Shown here in pieces: positions 1-9,386 of a stretch of 64,000 nucleotides of DNA. Within the stretch, counting starts at the first letter, position 1; every line of letters starts with the position of its first letter. A program made the translations under genes and the position numbers. This stretch comes from Prevotellaceae bacterium UBA4361 (GTDB lineage Bacteria > Bacteroidota > Bacteroidia > Bacteroidales > Bacteroidaceae), in the NCBI GenBank assembly GCA_002393575.1, contig DGSN01000013.1, positions 1-64,000 on the forward strand, written 5' to 3'. The notes below the pieces were generated by a model. That model did no database searches. It was not told the DNA's origin and saw only the letters and a list, made by a program, of their open reading frames with translations.

Positions 1-208
1 TCCCAATATGATGGGAAAGTTTAGTCACTAATCAAGCGAACCTTCGTTTGCGTTTCGGCGAGCCTTCGCTTGCGCCACGCCGAAGGTTCGCTGCAATGAA
101 AACGAAGGCTCGCTTGTTTAGTCAATCCCCAATGTCAGTTTTTCTATCCCCCAAATGTGCGAAAAGACATACCTAAACTTAGGTATTTAGTGCTTTTTAG
201 TTGGTATT
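1..208. repeat. Intergenic DNA with CGAGCCTTCG-type inverted repeats
   Basis: No gene is seen here. Positions about 35-118 carry several copies of the word gcgaaccttcg or gcgagccttcg in both orientations, able to form nested hairpins. The same word family, as cgagccctcg, recurs near 13.1 kb, 30.3 kb and 50.04 kb. The rest is AT-rich sequence that runs straight into the truncated receptor gene. Confidence 0.6.
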
Positions 209-2065
209 TTGAGAGTTAGTTTTTTTCTGCTCGATTATTTTCTAAAAGCGGGAAGAACTCCGCTCGAAGCAAAGTTCAAAGCCGACCCATTTTCCAAACT
301 GGCTTGGGCTGGCAAGGGCTTCAACCTGCGTAGCGGCGGTGCTGTGAACCTGGGCTTCGACTGGTCGCAATCGTATGCCGACCAGCGCCAGCACTACAAG
401 GGCTACGAACGCATTACTGCCACTGCTGCTTATTCAAACATACTCGCCACGGGCACCGAGCATCCTGTCACGCTGAATGCCCATCTCACGTTCCACTCCA
501 ACATCAACAACTACCGCTACGACCCCCAGATGGCGGAAATGGGCAACATCTACAAGAACCGCGACATCGGAGGGAGCTTGGCTGTGAACGGCAATGTGCG
601 CTTGGGTGGTTGGCTGAACCAGTTGGACTACGCCCTCTCGGCAACGGTGGCTCGACAGGTGGACGACCACAGCGACCTTGTCCACAGTCCGAACGGCGTG
701 GTGACTTACAGCAGGGAGAACGGCCTTGCGCTCGGACGCATCTTCAACCAGCGGTACCGCAGTTCCTACCGCATTGAGGGTGTGCCCATCAACCTCTATC
801 TGCAACTGAAGACGGGACACTACTTCCGTTGGAGCGACACACGCTACACGAACCTAAAGGTGGGTGTGGACTACCGCATGGACGACAACCGAGGCGAAGG
901 TTTCACCTACGACGAGAACAACCCTCCTCAGTCGCTCACGGCACAGACCACTCGCCCTCGCTCCTACAAGGACATCCCTGCCCTGCACAACCTCTCCGCC
1001 TTTGCCGAAGCCCGCACAGCTTGGCAATTCGGCTCGACGTCGTTGCGCTCCGAAGTGGGTGTTCGCCTGAGCAACCTGTTCCTCAACAAGGAAAAGGCGA
1101 AGCAAAGCAGCTTCATGGTGGCAGAGCCTCGAATCAACTTGGAATACATCTTCCTGAATCGCGACAACAACAGCGTGTTCGACAAGTTGAGCGTGACGGG
1201 CGGTTTCGGCATTTCGAACAAGATGCCAACCCTGTCGTACCTCTATCCCAACACTGCCTATTTCGATGCCGTGAGCCTCAACCGCGTGGGTTCGGGCGAA
1301 AACGCCTCGATGGGATTGGTGACGACAACCGTCGTGCCCGAGACTCAGAACCCCGACCTGAAACCTGCCAATGCGCTGAAATGGGAATTTGGACTCAATG
1401 CCCGCCTTGGCAAGATGAATGGCTATGTCACCTTCTTCCATGAGCGTCACAAGCATGAATACGGCTATCTCTCCCACCCCATCACGCTTCGCTTCCGCAA
1501 GTTCAGCGTTCCTTCGGGCAGTACCAACTTGGAATTCGACAATCCCAACGTGTATTACACTTACAATGGCATCCGACAGACAGCCGCTTACGAGGATGCC
1601 ACGGAGCTGTATATGTGGTCGCAGCCTTTCAACACGTCGCGCACAGAGAAATACGGCATTGAATACTCTTGGAACTTCGGCACGTTCGAACCTTTGCGAA
1701 CCAGCCTGAACGTGGATGGTGCTTGGTTCCACATCAAACGCCAGGCGGAAAACGACTCGTACAACTACGTGGACAAGCTCTACCCTTACGTCGGCTTGAT
1801 GCCAGCGGGAAATGGCAGCATTTCAGACCGCGTGAACACGAACTTCCGCTTCATCACCCACATACCGAAAGCGAAATTGGTCTTCACGACAACGGTGCAG
1901 GTGGTTTGGTACGAAAGTGCGCGAAGCATCTATGAAGACAGCAAGGGCAACCCCGTTTATCATCTGAATGCCGACGGCACTCGCTACACGGTGACTCCCA
2001 TCGGTTTCTACGACGTGGACGGCAAGTTCACGCAATGGGAAGCAAGCATGGCAGGAGCGATGTGA
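209..2065 (+). pseudogene. TonB-dependent receptor, 5'-truncated beta-barrel part (frame 1)
   Basis: This reading frame encodes about 600 residues of an outer-membrane beta-barrel with alternating aromatic/polar strands, as in the barrel of TonB-dependent receptors. It has no signal peptide, no TonB box and no plug domain. The first ten or so codons (from a TTG at 209) read like AT-rich intergenic DNA, and receptor-like sequence begins abruptly near 240-260. The frame then stops at 2063-2065, while the same protein continues one frame over from about 2035. The 5' truncation plus frameshift indicate a broken gene unless the frameshift is a sequencing error. The next genes (peptidases, HmuY-like lipoprotein) suggest that the intact receptor took up haem or peptides; that is inference. 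Confidence 0.75.
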
Positions 2066-3261
2066 CGAAGGAAGAATTCAACATGTATGCCACTGCGTCC
2101 GTTCCTTTCTCTGACAAATTCACGGGTGGACTGCAACTGAAATACCTCACGGGCAGTTTTGCCGACCAGTCGGACCCACGTCCCAAGGTGAATGCCATGA
2201 GGTTCGACATCATTCCTGGAGTTACCTACCGAATCAACGAACGACTCACCTTGGGTGCCAATGCCAAGGTGGAACTGTTTCACTCTAAACTCACACACCT
2301 CATCATCGACGGACTCACTCCCTACACCTATTTTATTATGAAGGGAATGGGCGACCACCAGATTTTCACCAATGCCGACAACAGCAGCTATCCCCGCGAC
2401 TACAAAGGGCTGAACCTCGGCGGTGCTGTGCAGATGCTCTTCAGTGGCAATGCCATCGCAAACCTCCTTCAGTTAGGCTATCAGAACACCAGCGAGAAAG
2501 CCACCGACGGTGGTTCGTCTTACGAATACAAGGGTGGCGACTATGCAGCCCATGAGTTTTCCTTGCTCGACCGTCTCTCCTTCGGCAACAACCGACTGAC
2601 AAGACAGAACCTCACGCTGAAAGGAAGTGTGTTGATGGACAAGGGACTGTGGTACGACCAGAAGAAATACACAGACACAGAACATGGAAACATCCACTAC
2701 TATGAAACGCTGAACAAGTCGAAGGTCCACAAGAATCGCGTGATGGATGCATCCGTTGAATATCGCTTCGACCGACTCAGAAACAATCCTAACGAAAAGA
2801 GCACAGACAAGAATTTGCTGACCGACTGGCAGTTGCTTGGACAAGTGGGCTTCTCATCCGTGGAATACACTCACTACGAAAGCGACACCTATCAACAAAG
2901 CTACAACCTGCTGCACACCTTGGCAGAAGGAAAAAGATTTTGGACTGCGGGAAAAGGTTTGCTGGAAACGTCTCTCACGGGTTTCTACACAGCTTCCCTT
3001 TCCAACAAATACAACAACGTGCGAGGGAAATTGGCAAATGTGTTTGTGGCTCCAGCCTTTGAGTACGAAGCTGCATCATCGGCAGGTTTCCAAGTTCGCG
3101 TTGCCTACCATCTGCCTGTTCGTATCAACGGCATTTACACCTGGATGGGGATTCATGCCCAAACCCACACGACGTTCTACTTAGGCAGCAACAAATACAG
3201 TCCTCGCTACGATGGCACTTCCCACACCCTCATGGACTTCGGTCTCGACTTCGTCTTCTAA
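2035..3261 (+). pseudogene. TonB-dependent receptor, C-terminal barrel part (after frameshift)
   Basis: This is the continuation of the receptor barrel in the +1-shifted frame. Its first in-frame ATG overlaps the end of the upstream frame by about 30 nt. Residues run as paired beta strands to the C-terminus, which ends in the aromatic terminal strand typical of outer-membrane barrels (LMDFGLDFVF). Together the two frames cover roughly 1,000 residues of barrel. A single-base indel near 2035-2065 would rejoin them. The gene lies 48 nt before the next gene and was probably the first gene of that operon. Confidence 0.75.
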
Positions 3262-3309
3262 TCCCTAAGACCCTATAGCTTCTTTAGCTTCTATTAAACA
3301 ACAAACAAC

Positions 3310-5391
3310 ATGTATAGAATCAAGTTCCTACTCTCGCTTTTCATCCTTGCTTCCCACTGCTTCGCTGGAAATCAGCCAAGAGGCTATGCCATCGTCATCG
3401 ACGAAAAGAGCCTTCAGGAATGCGAGGCAGAGGTGAAACAATATGCCTCAGCTGTGGAGCAATACAACGGACTGAAAAGCATCATCGTGGTCGATCAGTG
3501 GGGTGTGCCTGACAGCATCCGCGCCTGCCTCATCAGCATGTATGCCAACGAGAAATGCCCACTGGCAGGAGCCGTGTTCGTGGGCGACATCCCTGTGCCG
3601 ATGGTGCGCGATGCCCAGCATCTGACCAGCGCTTTCCGCATGAATCAGGACATTTACACATGGCGCGACACGTCTGTGCCTTCCGACCGCTTTTACGACG
3701 ACTTCGACTTGCAGTTCGACTTCATCTGCCGCGACACCATTGCTGAAGAAAGCGACAGCTATGCCGGCAGCAACACGGGGCCTTGCCCTTATTTCTACTA
3801 CTCGCTTCGTGCCGATGGAGCACAACAAGTGCGTCCTTCCATCTTCTCAGGACGTATTCGCCCGACGGATGCCAACGGCACAAGCCGATATGAGAAGCTT
3901 CGTCGCTACCTCCGCAAGGCTGTACGTGCCAAGCAGGAACAGAACTATGCCGACCAGATTTTCTACTTCACGGGACATGGCAGCCTGACGGAATCGAAAG
4001 TGGCTGCCATCGATGAGAAAGCAAACATCTACGAGCATTTCCCCTGGATGCTGACCAGCAGAGAAGGCATCAACTACATGGATTTCTCGCAAGAAAAATT
4101 CATCAAGCAACGCATGATGAACGAACTGATGCGCGAGGACCTCGACTTGGCATTCCTGCACCACCACGGCGACTACGACACTCAGTATCTGAGCGGCTAC
4201 CCTCGCAATGCTTCTGAAGAGGAAAAGCACCAGGCAAACTTGATTCTGGAGGACTTTGCCAGCTATGGCTTTGCACCCAACTGCCGCTGCGTGGTGTTCG
4301 ACGCTTGCTACAACGCTTCGTTCCATCGTCACGACTGTATTGCCAACGAATATGTGTTTGGTGAAGGCAAGAACATCGCCTGCATCGGTGGCACCGTGAA
4401 CGTGTTGCAGGACAAGTGGTACGACAAGCTGATGGGTTTGCTCGGAGAAGGCGTATATGTGGGCATCGTGAATGCCTACTTGCAATACATGGAGTCGCAC
4501 GTTGTTGGCGACCCTACCTTCACCTTCAACTCCAAGGAAGCAAGCAGAATTTCGGCATCCCTCAACGACCTCATCGTCCGTGCTTGGCGTGGGGAAGTGA
4601 AGGCAAAAGAAGTGCGCAAGAACCTGCTCCAGTCCTCCCTGCCCGACCTTCAGGTACTCGGCATGGAAATACTCGCAGAGATGAATGCCATCGACAATGC
4701 CGAACTGCTGAAAAAGCTGGACGAGTCGCCCTATTCCGAAGTGCGCCTGCAAGTTTTGCAAATGCTGGCTCAGAGAGGCGGCGACGACTTCGTGGAAGGC
4801 ATCGCACTGGCAAGTTGCGACCGCAACGAAATGGTGCAGCGTTTCGCCATGAACCATATTCGTGGCAACGGTTGTCCGCGCCTGGCAGCATCACTCATTC
4901 GCATTGCCCTTGCCAACAATCCTTCGGCTCGCGTGAAGTTCGATGCATCCGAAGCCCTGGCATTCGTGCCAAAAGAGAGTTTGATGCAAGAACTCGAACG
5001 GCAACAGCAACAGCTGGTAAGCACCGACAAGGACAGCACGGTGAATGCTCTTCGCAAGAAGATTGAACAAAGCGGAGATTTCTGGCAAGAACGCATTGAC
5101 AAACTCATCGACGACAGTCTCGACGAGAAGCAATTCAAGTTTATTGGCAGCAGCCTCCGTCTCTACCTTCCTCACAATCGCATCCACGATGTCATCAGCT
5201 ACATCGAGCGCCCTTCCACTCCCATCGACCGAAAGCAGAAACTAACGGAAGCCTTGGGTTGGAACACCGCCTCTTATTACCGCAACGACATCGCAGACTT
5301 CGCCAAGCGACTCAGTGAAAACCCAGACGAGGACTACAATGTTCGCAAAGAAGCCCTCAAAACCTACAACCGCCTGAAAACAAAACAATAG
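3310..5391 (+). CDS. Secreted gingipain-like (clan CD) cysteine peptidase with HEAT-like C-terminal half
   Basis: A signal peptide (MYRIKFLLSLFILASHCFA) precedes a caspase/gingipain-like domain. The likely catalytic pair is His286 in FLHHHG and Cys333 in VVFDACYN, which resembles the H-G ... AC arrangement of family C25. An additional TGHG at His223 resembles the gingipain His motif, so which histidine is catalytic is open. After about residue 400 the protein becomes helical, with repeated pairs resembling HEAT repeats (for example SEVRLQVLQMLAQ and MVQRFAMNHI). It has no obvious C-terminal sorting domain. A paralogue follows immediately, with the same order of motifs. The protein is probably exported and may cut host or haem proteins for the neighbouring uptake system. 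The peptidase call rests on motifs, and activity is unproven. Confidence 0.75.
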   Translation: MYRIKFLLSLFILASHCFAGNQPRGYAIVIDEKSLQECEAEVKQYASAVEQYNGLKSIIVVDQWGVPDSIRACLISMYANEKCPLAGAVFVGDIPVPMVRDAQHLTSAFRMNQDIYTWRDTSVPSDRFYDDFDLQFDFICRDTIAEESDSYAGSNTGPCPYFYYSLRADGAQQVRPSIFSGRIRPTDANGTSRYEKLRRYLRKAVRAKQEQNYADQIFYFTGHGSLTESKVAAIDEKANIYEHFPWMLTSREGINYMDFSQEKFIKQRMMNELMREDLDLAFLHHHGDYDTQYLSGYPRNASEEEKHQANLILEDFASYGFAPNCRCVVFDACYNASFHRHDCIANEYVFGEGKNIACIGGTVNVLQDKWYDKLMGLLGEGVYVGIVNAYLQYMESHVVGDPTFTFNSKEASRISASLNDLIVRAWRGEVKAKEVRKNLLQSSLPDLQVLGMEILAEMNAIDNAELLKKLDESPYSEVRLQVLQMLAQRGGDDFVEGIALASCDRNEMVQRFAMNHIRGNGCPRLAASLIRIALANNPSARVKFDASEALAFVPKESLMQELERQQQQLVSTDKDSTVNALRKKIEQSGDFWQERIDKLIDDSLDEKQFKFIGSSLRLYLPHNRIHDVISYIERPSTPIDRKQKLTEALGWNTASYYRNDIADFAKRLSENPDEDYNVRKEALKTYNRLKTKQ

Positions 5392-5396
5392 CAAAT

Positions 5397-5449
5397 CCCC
5401 ATAACCCCCATTAATCCCATAACCCCCATTAATCCCATTATCCCCATAA
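5397..5449. repeat. Short tandem repeat CCCATAACCCCCATTAAT
   Basis: The spacer between the two paralogous peptidase genes is almost entirely built of an 18-bp unit, cccataacccccattaat, repeated about two and a half times with small changes. It ends just before the A-rich start region of the next gene. Confidence 0.75.
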
Positions 5450-5454
5450 AAAAA

Positions 5455-7671
5455 ATGAAACACTCATTCTCTCACACATCACTTTTCACTTTCCACTTTT
5501 CACTTCTCGCTTTCTTCTTCTCCCTGTTCGTTTCCAGCAGCTACGCCAAGGAAAAGCAGAGAGGGTTTGCCATCGTCATCGACCAGAAATCGCTCGACGA
5601 AGCAAGAAACGAAGTGAACGACTACGCAAAAGCAGTGGAAGACGTGAATGGACTCAAAACCTTCATCGTAGTTGACAAATGGGGGATTCCCGACAGCATC
5701 CGTGCCTGCTTGCATCAGATGTATATGCAACAGGTAGCTCCCATCGAAGGCGCAATCCTCTTGGGCGACATTTCTGTTGCCATGATTCGAGATGCCCAGC
5801 ACCTCACCAGTGCCTTCAAGATGGACCAGCGACGCGACCGCAAGGAGTCGTCAGTGCCATCCGACCGCTACTACGATGATTTTGGCATGGTGTTTAAATA
5901 CCTTGACAAGGACAGCGATGCACCTTATTTTTATTACACATTGGCAGGCGACTCACGCCAGTGGTTGAAAAGCAACATCTACGTGGGACGTGTCCGCCCA
6001 ACAGATGTAGGCGGCACCAGTCGCTACGAGAAACTGCGTCGTTACCTGCGCAAAGTGGTGAACGAGAAGCGTCAGCAGAACAGCATCGACCAGATTTTCT
6101 ACTACAGCGGACATGGCTACATATCAGAATCAATGACAGCACGCATCGACGAGAAGCAGGGACTCTACGAGCATTTCCCTTGGCTCCGTCAACAGCAGAA
6201 TGGCATCGGCTTCATGGACCATTCGCAGGAGAACAGCATCAAGTTCAAGTTGATGAACGAACTGATGCGTGAAGATTTGGACTATGCCATCCTTCACCAT
6301 CACGGTGCGCCCGAAACCCAATATATGAACGGTGCGCCAAAAATCAAGTCGGCAGAACAAGCCAAGGAATTTATGTTACACTATGTGCGTGGCTACCTTC
6401 GTCATGCACAGGAACGAGGCAAGGACGTGGATAGTGTGTCGCAAGTGCTTCAGCGTCGTTTCGACATCCCTGCATCGTGGTTAGACAATACGTTCGACCC
6501 AGCCATCGCAGCCAAAGACTCACTGGAGGACGACGACAGCGACCTGAACCTGACTGACTTCAAGACCTACGGCTACAAGCCAAACTGCCGAGTGGTGATG
6601 CTGGATGCTTGTTTCAACGGTTCGTTCCATCTCGACGACTGCATTGCCGACCAGTATATCTTCGGCGAAGGACAGACCGTCGTTGCCATTGCCAACTCCG
6701 TGAACGTGCTGCAAGACAAGTGGAGCGACCGCTACATGGGCTTGCTCGGACTCGGCATGAATGTGGGCTACATCCCTGTCTATTCAGGCTATCTGGAATC
6801 GCAGTGCATTGGCGACCCCACCTTCCACTTTGCGACGAACTCACCAGTGTCCATCAACTCGCTCTTGGTTTCGCCCGACACGAAGCTGAAAACATGGAAG
6901 AAGTTGCTACAATCCGACTATCCCGACCTCCGCTGCATGACCATCGAGCAGTTGCATCGTGCCAATGCCATCAGCAGCGAAGAACTCTTGCAGATTTTCA
7001 AAACCTCTCCCTACGCCATCGTCCGCATCCAAACACTCACCTCTCTCGCCGAAAACAACGACAACAACTTCATTGAAGCTATCCGCTTGGGCGTGAACGA
7101 CAGCTACGAAATGGTGCAGCGTTTCGCATTGCGCTATCTGTGGCAGAACGGAGACCCACGCCTGATGGCTTGTCTCATGAGTATCTGCATCAGCAACAAC
7201 ACTTCCGAACGCTGCAACTTCAACGCCATGAACGCACTCTCCGTCTATCCAGAGGACGAACTCATCGCAGAATTTGAACGTCAATTCAACAACGAGAAAG
7301 TGCATTACGTGAAGCGTAAGAAGGTACACGACGAAATCGAAAAGGCCATTCGTCGCAGTGCCAAGTCGTACTTGGAAGACATCGACGAGATTGTCTCCAC
7401 CGAAACCACAGACAAGCGTCGCCGTCTTGCCATCCGCACCACTCGCAACTATTGCCCTTATTACCGCATACCCGAACTCTTCAAACGATTCCGTACCACC
7501 ACTAATGCCGATGAGCAGCAAATGCTTTTGGAATCATTGGGATGGCGCAACTTCTGCTACCAAGGCAGCAACATTGCCACTTTCGCCAAGGAAGTGAGCG
7601 AGAACACGTCCTATGCTCCAGCCGTTCGCGAAGAAGCCATCAAGACATACCGAAGAATCACCAGAAAGTAA
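5455..7671 (+). CDS. Secreted gingipain-like (clan CD) cysteine peptidase with HEAT-like repeats, paralogue 2
   Basis: This is a paralogue of the preceding gene along its whole length. Shared landmarks are the SGHG motif (His220), the likely catalytic His283 in ILHHHG, and Cys386 in VMLDACFN, followed by GDPTFHF and a helical HEAT-like C-terminal half (about 430-738). It differs by an extra segment of roughly 60 residues between the His and Cys motifs (about 295-360). The signal peptide hydrophobic core (FTFHFSLLAFFFSLF) is encoded by 7-bp repeats of the type cttttca/ctttcca that occur between genes elsewhere in the window. Tandem duplication followed by divergence is the simplest explanation. 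Likely exported; substrate unknown. Confidence 0.75.
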   Translation: MKHSFSHTSLFTFHFSLLAFFFSLFVSSSYAKEKQRGFAIVIDQKSLDEARNEVNDYAKAVEDVNGLKTFIVVDKWGIPDSIRACLHQMYMQQVAPIEGAILLGDISVAMIRDAQHLTSAFKMDQRRDRKESSVPSDRYYDDFGMVFKYLDKDSDAPYFYYTLAGDSRQWLKSNIYVGRVRPTDVGGTSRYEKLRRYLRKVVNEKRQQNSIDQIFYYSGHGYISESMTARIDEKQGLYEHFPWLRQQQNGIGFMDHSQENSIKFKLMNELMREDLDYAILHHHGAPETQYMNGAPKIKSAEQAKEFMLHYVRGYLRHAQERGKDVDSVSQVLQRRFDIPASWLDNTFDPAIAAKDSLEDDDSDLNLTDFKTYGYKPNCRVVMLDACFNGSFHLDDCIADQYIFGEGQTVVAIANSVNVLQDKWSDRYMGLLGLGMNVGYIPVYSGYLESQCIGDPTFHFATNSPVSINSLLVSPDTKLKTWKKLLQSDYPDLRCMTIEQLHRANAISSEELLQIFKTSPYAIVRIQTLTSLAENNDNNFIEAIRLGVNDSYEMVQRFALRYLWQNGDPRLMACLMSICISNNTSERCNFNAMNALSVYPEDELIAEFERQFNNEKVHYVKRKKVHDEIEKAIRRSAKSYLEDIDEIVSTETTDKRRRLAIRTTRNYCPYYRIPELFKRFRTTTNADEQQMLLESLGWRNFCYQGSNIATFAKEVSENTSYAPAVREEAIKTYRRITRK

Positions 7672-7692
7672 ATGAGGAATCCAGTAATTAAA

Positions 7693-7855
7693 ATGAAGAA
7701 TGAAGAATGTAGAATGAAGAATGAAAATTACACATTCAATGAGCAAAGCGACAATTCTTCATTCTTCATTCGGAGCAAAGCGACAATTCTTCATTCGGAG
7801 CGAAGCGACAATTCTTCATTCTTCATTTAAGCGCAGTGCTCATTCTTCATTTACT
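7693..7855. repeat. Heptamer-type repeats (AATGAAG / ATTCTTC, GGAGCAAAGCGACA)
   Basis: This is a run of 7-bp words such as atgaaga and ttcattc, interrupted by two to three copies of a longer unit, ggagcaaagcgacaattctt. It fills the gap before the papain-like gene and runs into that gene's first codons, so the start of the next gene is itself repeat-derived. Confidence 0.7.
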
Positions 7856-9386
7856 CTCCCAGCCAGTTCTTGCGCAGCAAAAAATCTATCCCGACCCAGT
7901 CATGACACCAGCCGTGGAACGTATGCTTCGCAGCAGGAGTGTCTGGCAGAGGGAAAGCAAGCATCGTGCAGGAGAGGTTGAGAACAATACTGAAGATGAC
8001 GAATTACCCCTCTCCGTCGATAATTCCCGAAGCATCTTCTTTCCGCCCATCATCAGCCAGCAAGGAGGGTCATGCGCACAAGCCTCGGGCATCGGCTATA
8101 TGTTCACCTACGAAATGAACCGCCTGCTTCAGCGCAATGCTTCGGATAGCAAAGCCAACCGTTACAGCTATCTCTTCTCATGGAACCTGCTCAACGGTGG
8201 AAAGGACGAAGGAGGAGTTGTCATAGAAGGACTCAATGTGGCACGACGCTTTGGCATGATGACAGAAGAGGATTTTGGCTTTGCAGCCACTTACGCTTTC
8301 CAATGGCCTTCGGGCTACGAGAAATATCTGCGAGCCATGCACAACAGAGTGAGCAAAATCTACCGCATAGACAACACAACACTTGAAGCCATCCAGAACA
8401 TCAAGCATTACCTTTTCAACAAAGGCAGTCGAGGGTCGGCAGGAGGCATCATCTCTTTTTCAGCCTACTCCAGCAACTGGACGATTTCGAGCAACTACGA
8501 CGGTCCTTCTGCCACGGGCTATCACTCCATCCTAACCGAACTTGCCACCTCGGGAGCTCACGCAATGACCATCGTAGGCTACGACGACCTCGTTGAGTCG
8601 ATTGACAGCGAAGGCAACACACATCTCGGAGCATTCATCGTCGTCAACTCATGGGGCGACTATTGGCAAGACAACGGACACTTCTATTTGCCCTACCATT
8701 TCTTCACCAACCGCGGTCCTGGCATCAGCGACAATCATCTCAGTACCAGCATGACTGGCATCGACGTGTATGAACACCAACCAAAAATCGTGTACAAGAT
8801 TCGCATGAACTACAGTTCACGCGACGATTTGGCATTCTCACTCGGAGCCTCCGACAGCTACTTTGCTACTTCCCCCAGCACGCTCCGCACGGCTCCCATC
8901 TTCGAGCATCAAGGTGGCGACGGTCCCATGCCTGGTGCATACGCCAACAAAGATGCCAACGTGGAATTTGCGCTTGATTACACGGATTATCTACCTTCCG
9001 ACCACAGCTCTTATCCCAAGTACTTCCTGCAAATTCTCTGTGCCCCCTACGGAAAGAGCATGGGGACGGGTAGCATAGAACACCTGTCAGTCATCGACTA
9101 CAGCGATGCCTCGCATCCGAAGGAATACATCTGCCGCAACCTCAACCCACGTGAACTGAAACGCGGAGGGAACCTCTATGCTGTTCCAGCGCGCTATTGG
9201 GGCAACTACTCCTGTAGCACCGTGACATGGCAGAAGGACGCTTCAACGGCTTCCTCCAGCACCTTCATCGTTCGCACAGCCAACGGGAAATATGCCAAAC
9301 TTCGTTTCCGTAACTATAACCCCGACACTCATTCTCTCACTCTCGACTACACGCTCCAAAAAGATGGCTCACGCAAATTTAGATAA
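7836..9386 (+). CDS. Papain-like (C1-type) cysteine peptidase with HmuY-like C-terminal segment
   Basis: The catalytic residues of the papain fold are visible: Gln76 and Cys80 in SQQGGSCAQ, His242 in SGAHAMTIVGYDD, and Asn271 in VVNSWGDYW. The peptidase domain covers about residues 50-300. A beta-rich region follows. The last 45 residues (about 475-516, TFIVRTANGKYAKLRF) closely resemble the C-terminal strands of HmuY haem-binding lipoproteins. The start is uncertain: the frame is open only from a GTG at 7836 lying in repeat DNA, which gives a short, weak signal peptide (LILHLLSQPVLAQ), so the original N-terminus may be lost. The gene overlaps the HmuY-like lipoprotein by 23 nt. Papain or C10 peptidases beside hmu genes are known in oral Prevotella. 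Confidence 0.75.
   Translation: MLILHLLSQPVLAQQKIYPDPVMTPAVERMLRSRSVWQRESKHRAGEVENNTEDDELPLSVDNSRSIFFPPIISQQGGSCAQASGIGYMFTYEMNRLLQRNASDSKANRYSYLFSWNLLNGGKDEGGVVIEGLNVARRFGMMTEEDFGFAATYAFQWPSGYEKYLRAMHNRVSKIYRIDNTTLEAIQNIKHYLFNKGSRGSAGGIISFSAYSSNWTISSNYDGPSATGYHSILTELATSGAHAMTIVGYDDLVESIDSEGNTHLGAFIVVNSWGDYWQDNGHFYLPYHFFTNRGPGISDNHLSTSMTGIDVYEHQPKIVYKIRMNYSSRDDLAFSLGASDSYFATSPSTLRTAPIFEHQGGDGPMPGAYANKDANVEFALDYTDYLPSDHSSYPKYFLQILCAPYGKSMGTGSIEHLSVIDYSDASHPKEYICRNLNPRELKRGGNLYAVPARYWGNYSCSTVTWQKDASTASSSTFIVRTANGKYAKLRFRNYNPDTHSLTLDYTLQKDGSRKFR

Noticed and set aside
1669..1935. Alternative frames within the TonB receptor
   Set aside because: They lie inside the barrel coding region and give compositionally odd peptides.
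2035..2065. Programmed frameshift joining the two receptor parts
   Set aside because: No slippery heptamer or downstream stem is evident, and the gene also lacks its 5' part, so decay or sequencing error is more likely.
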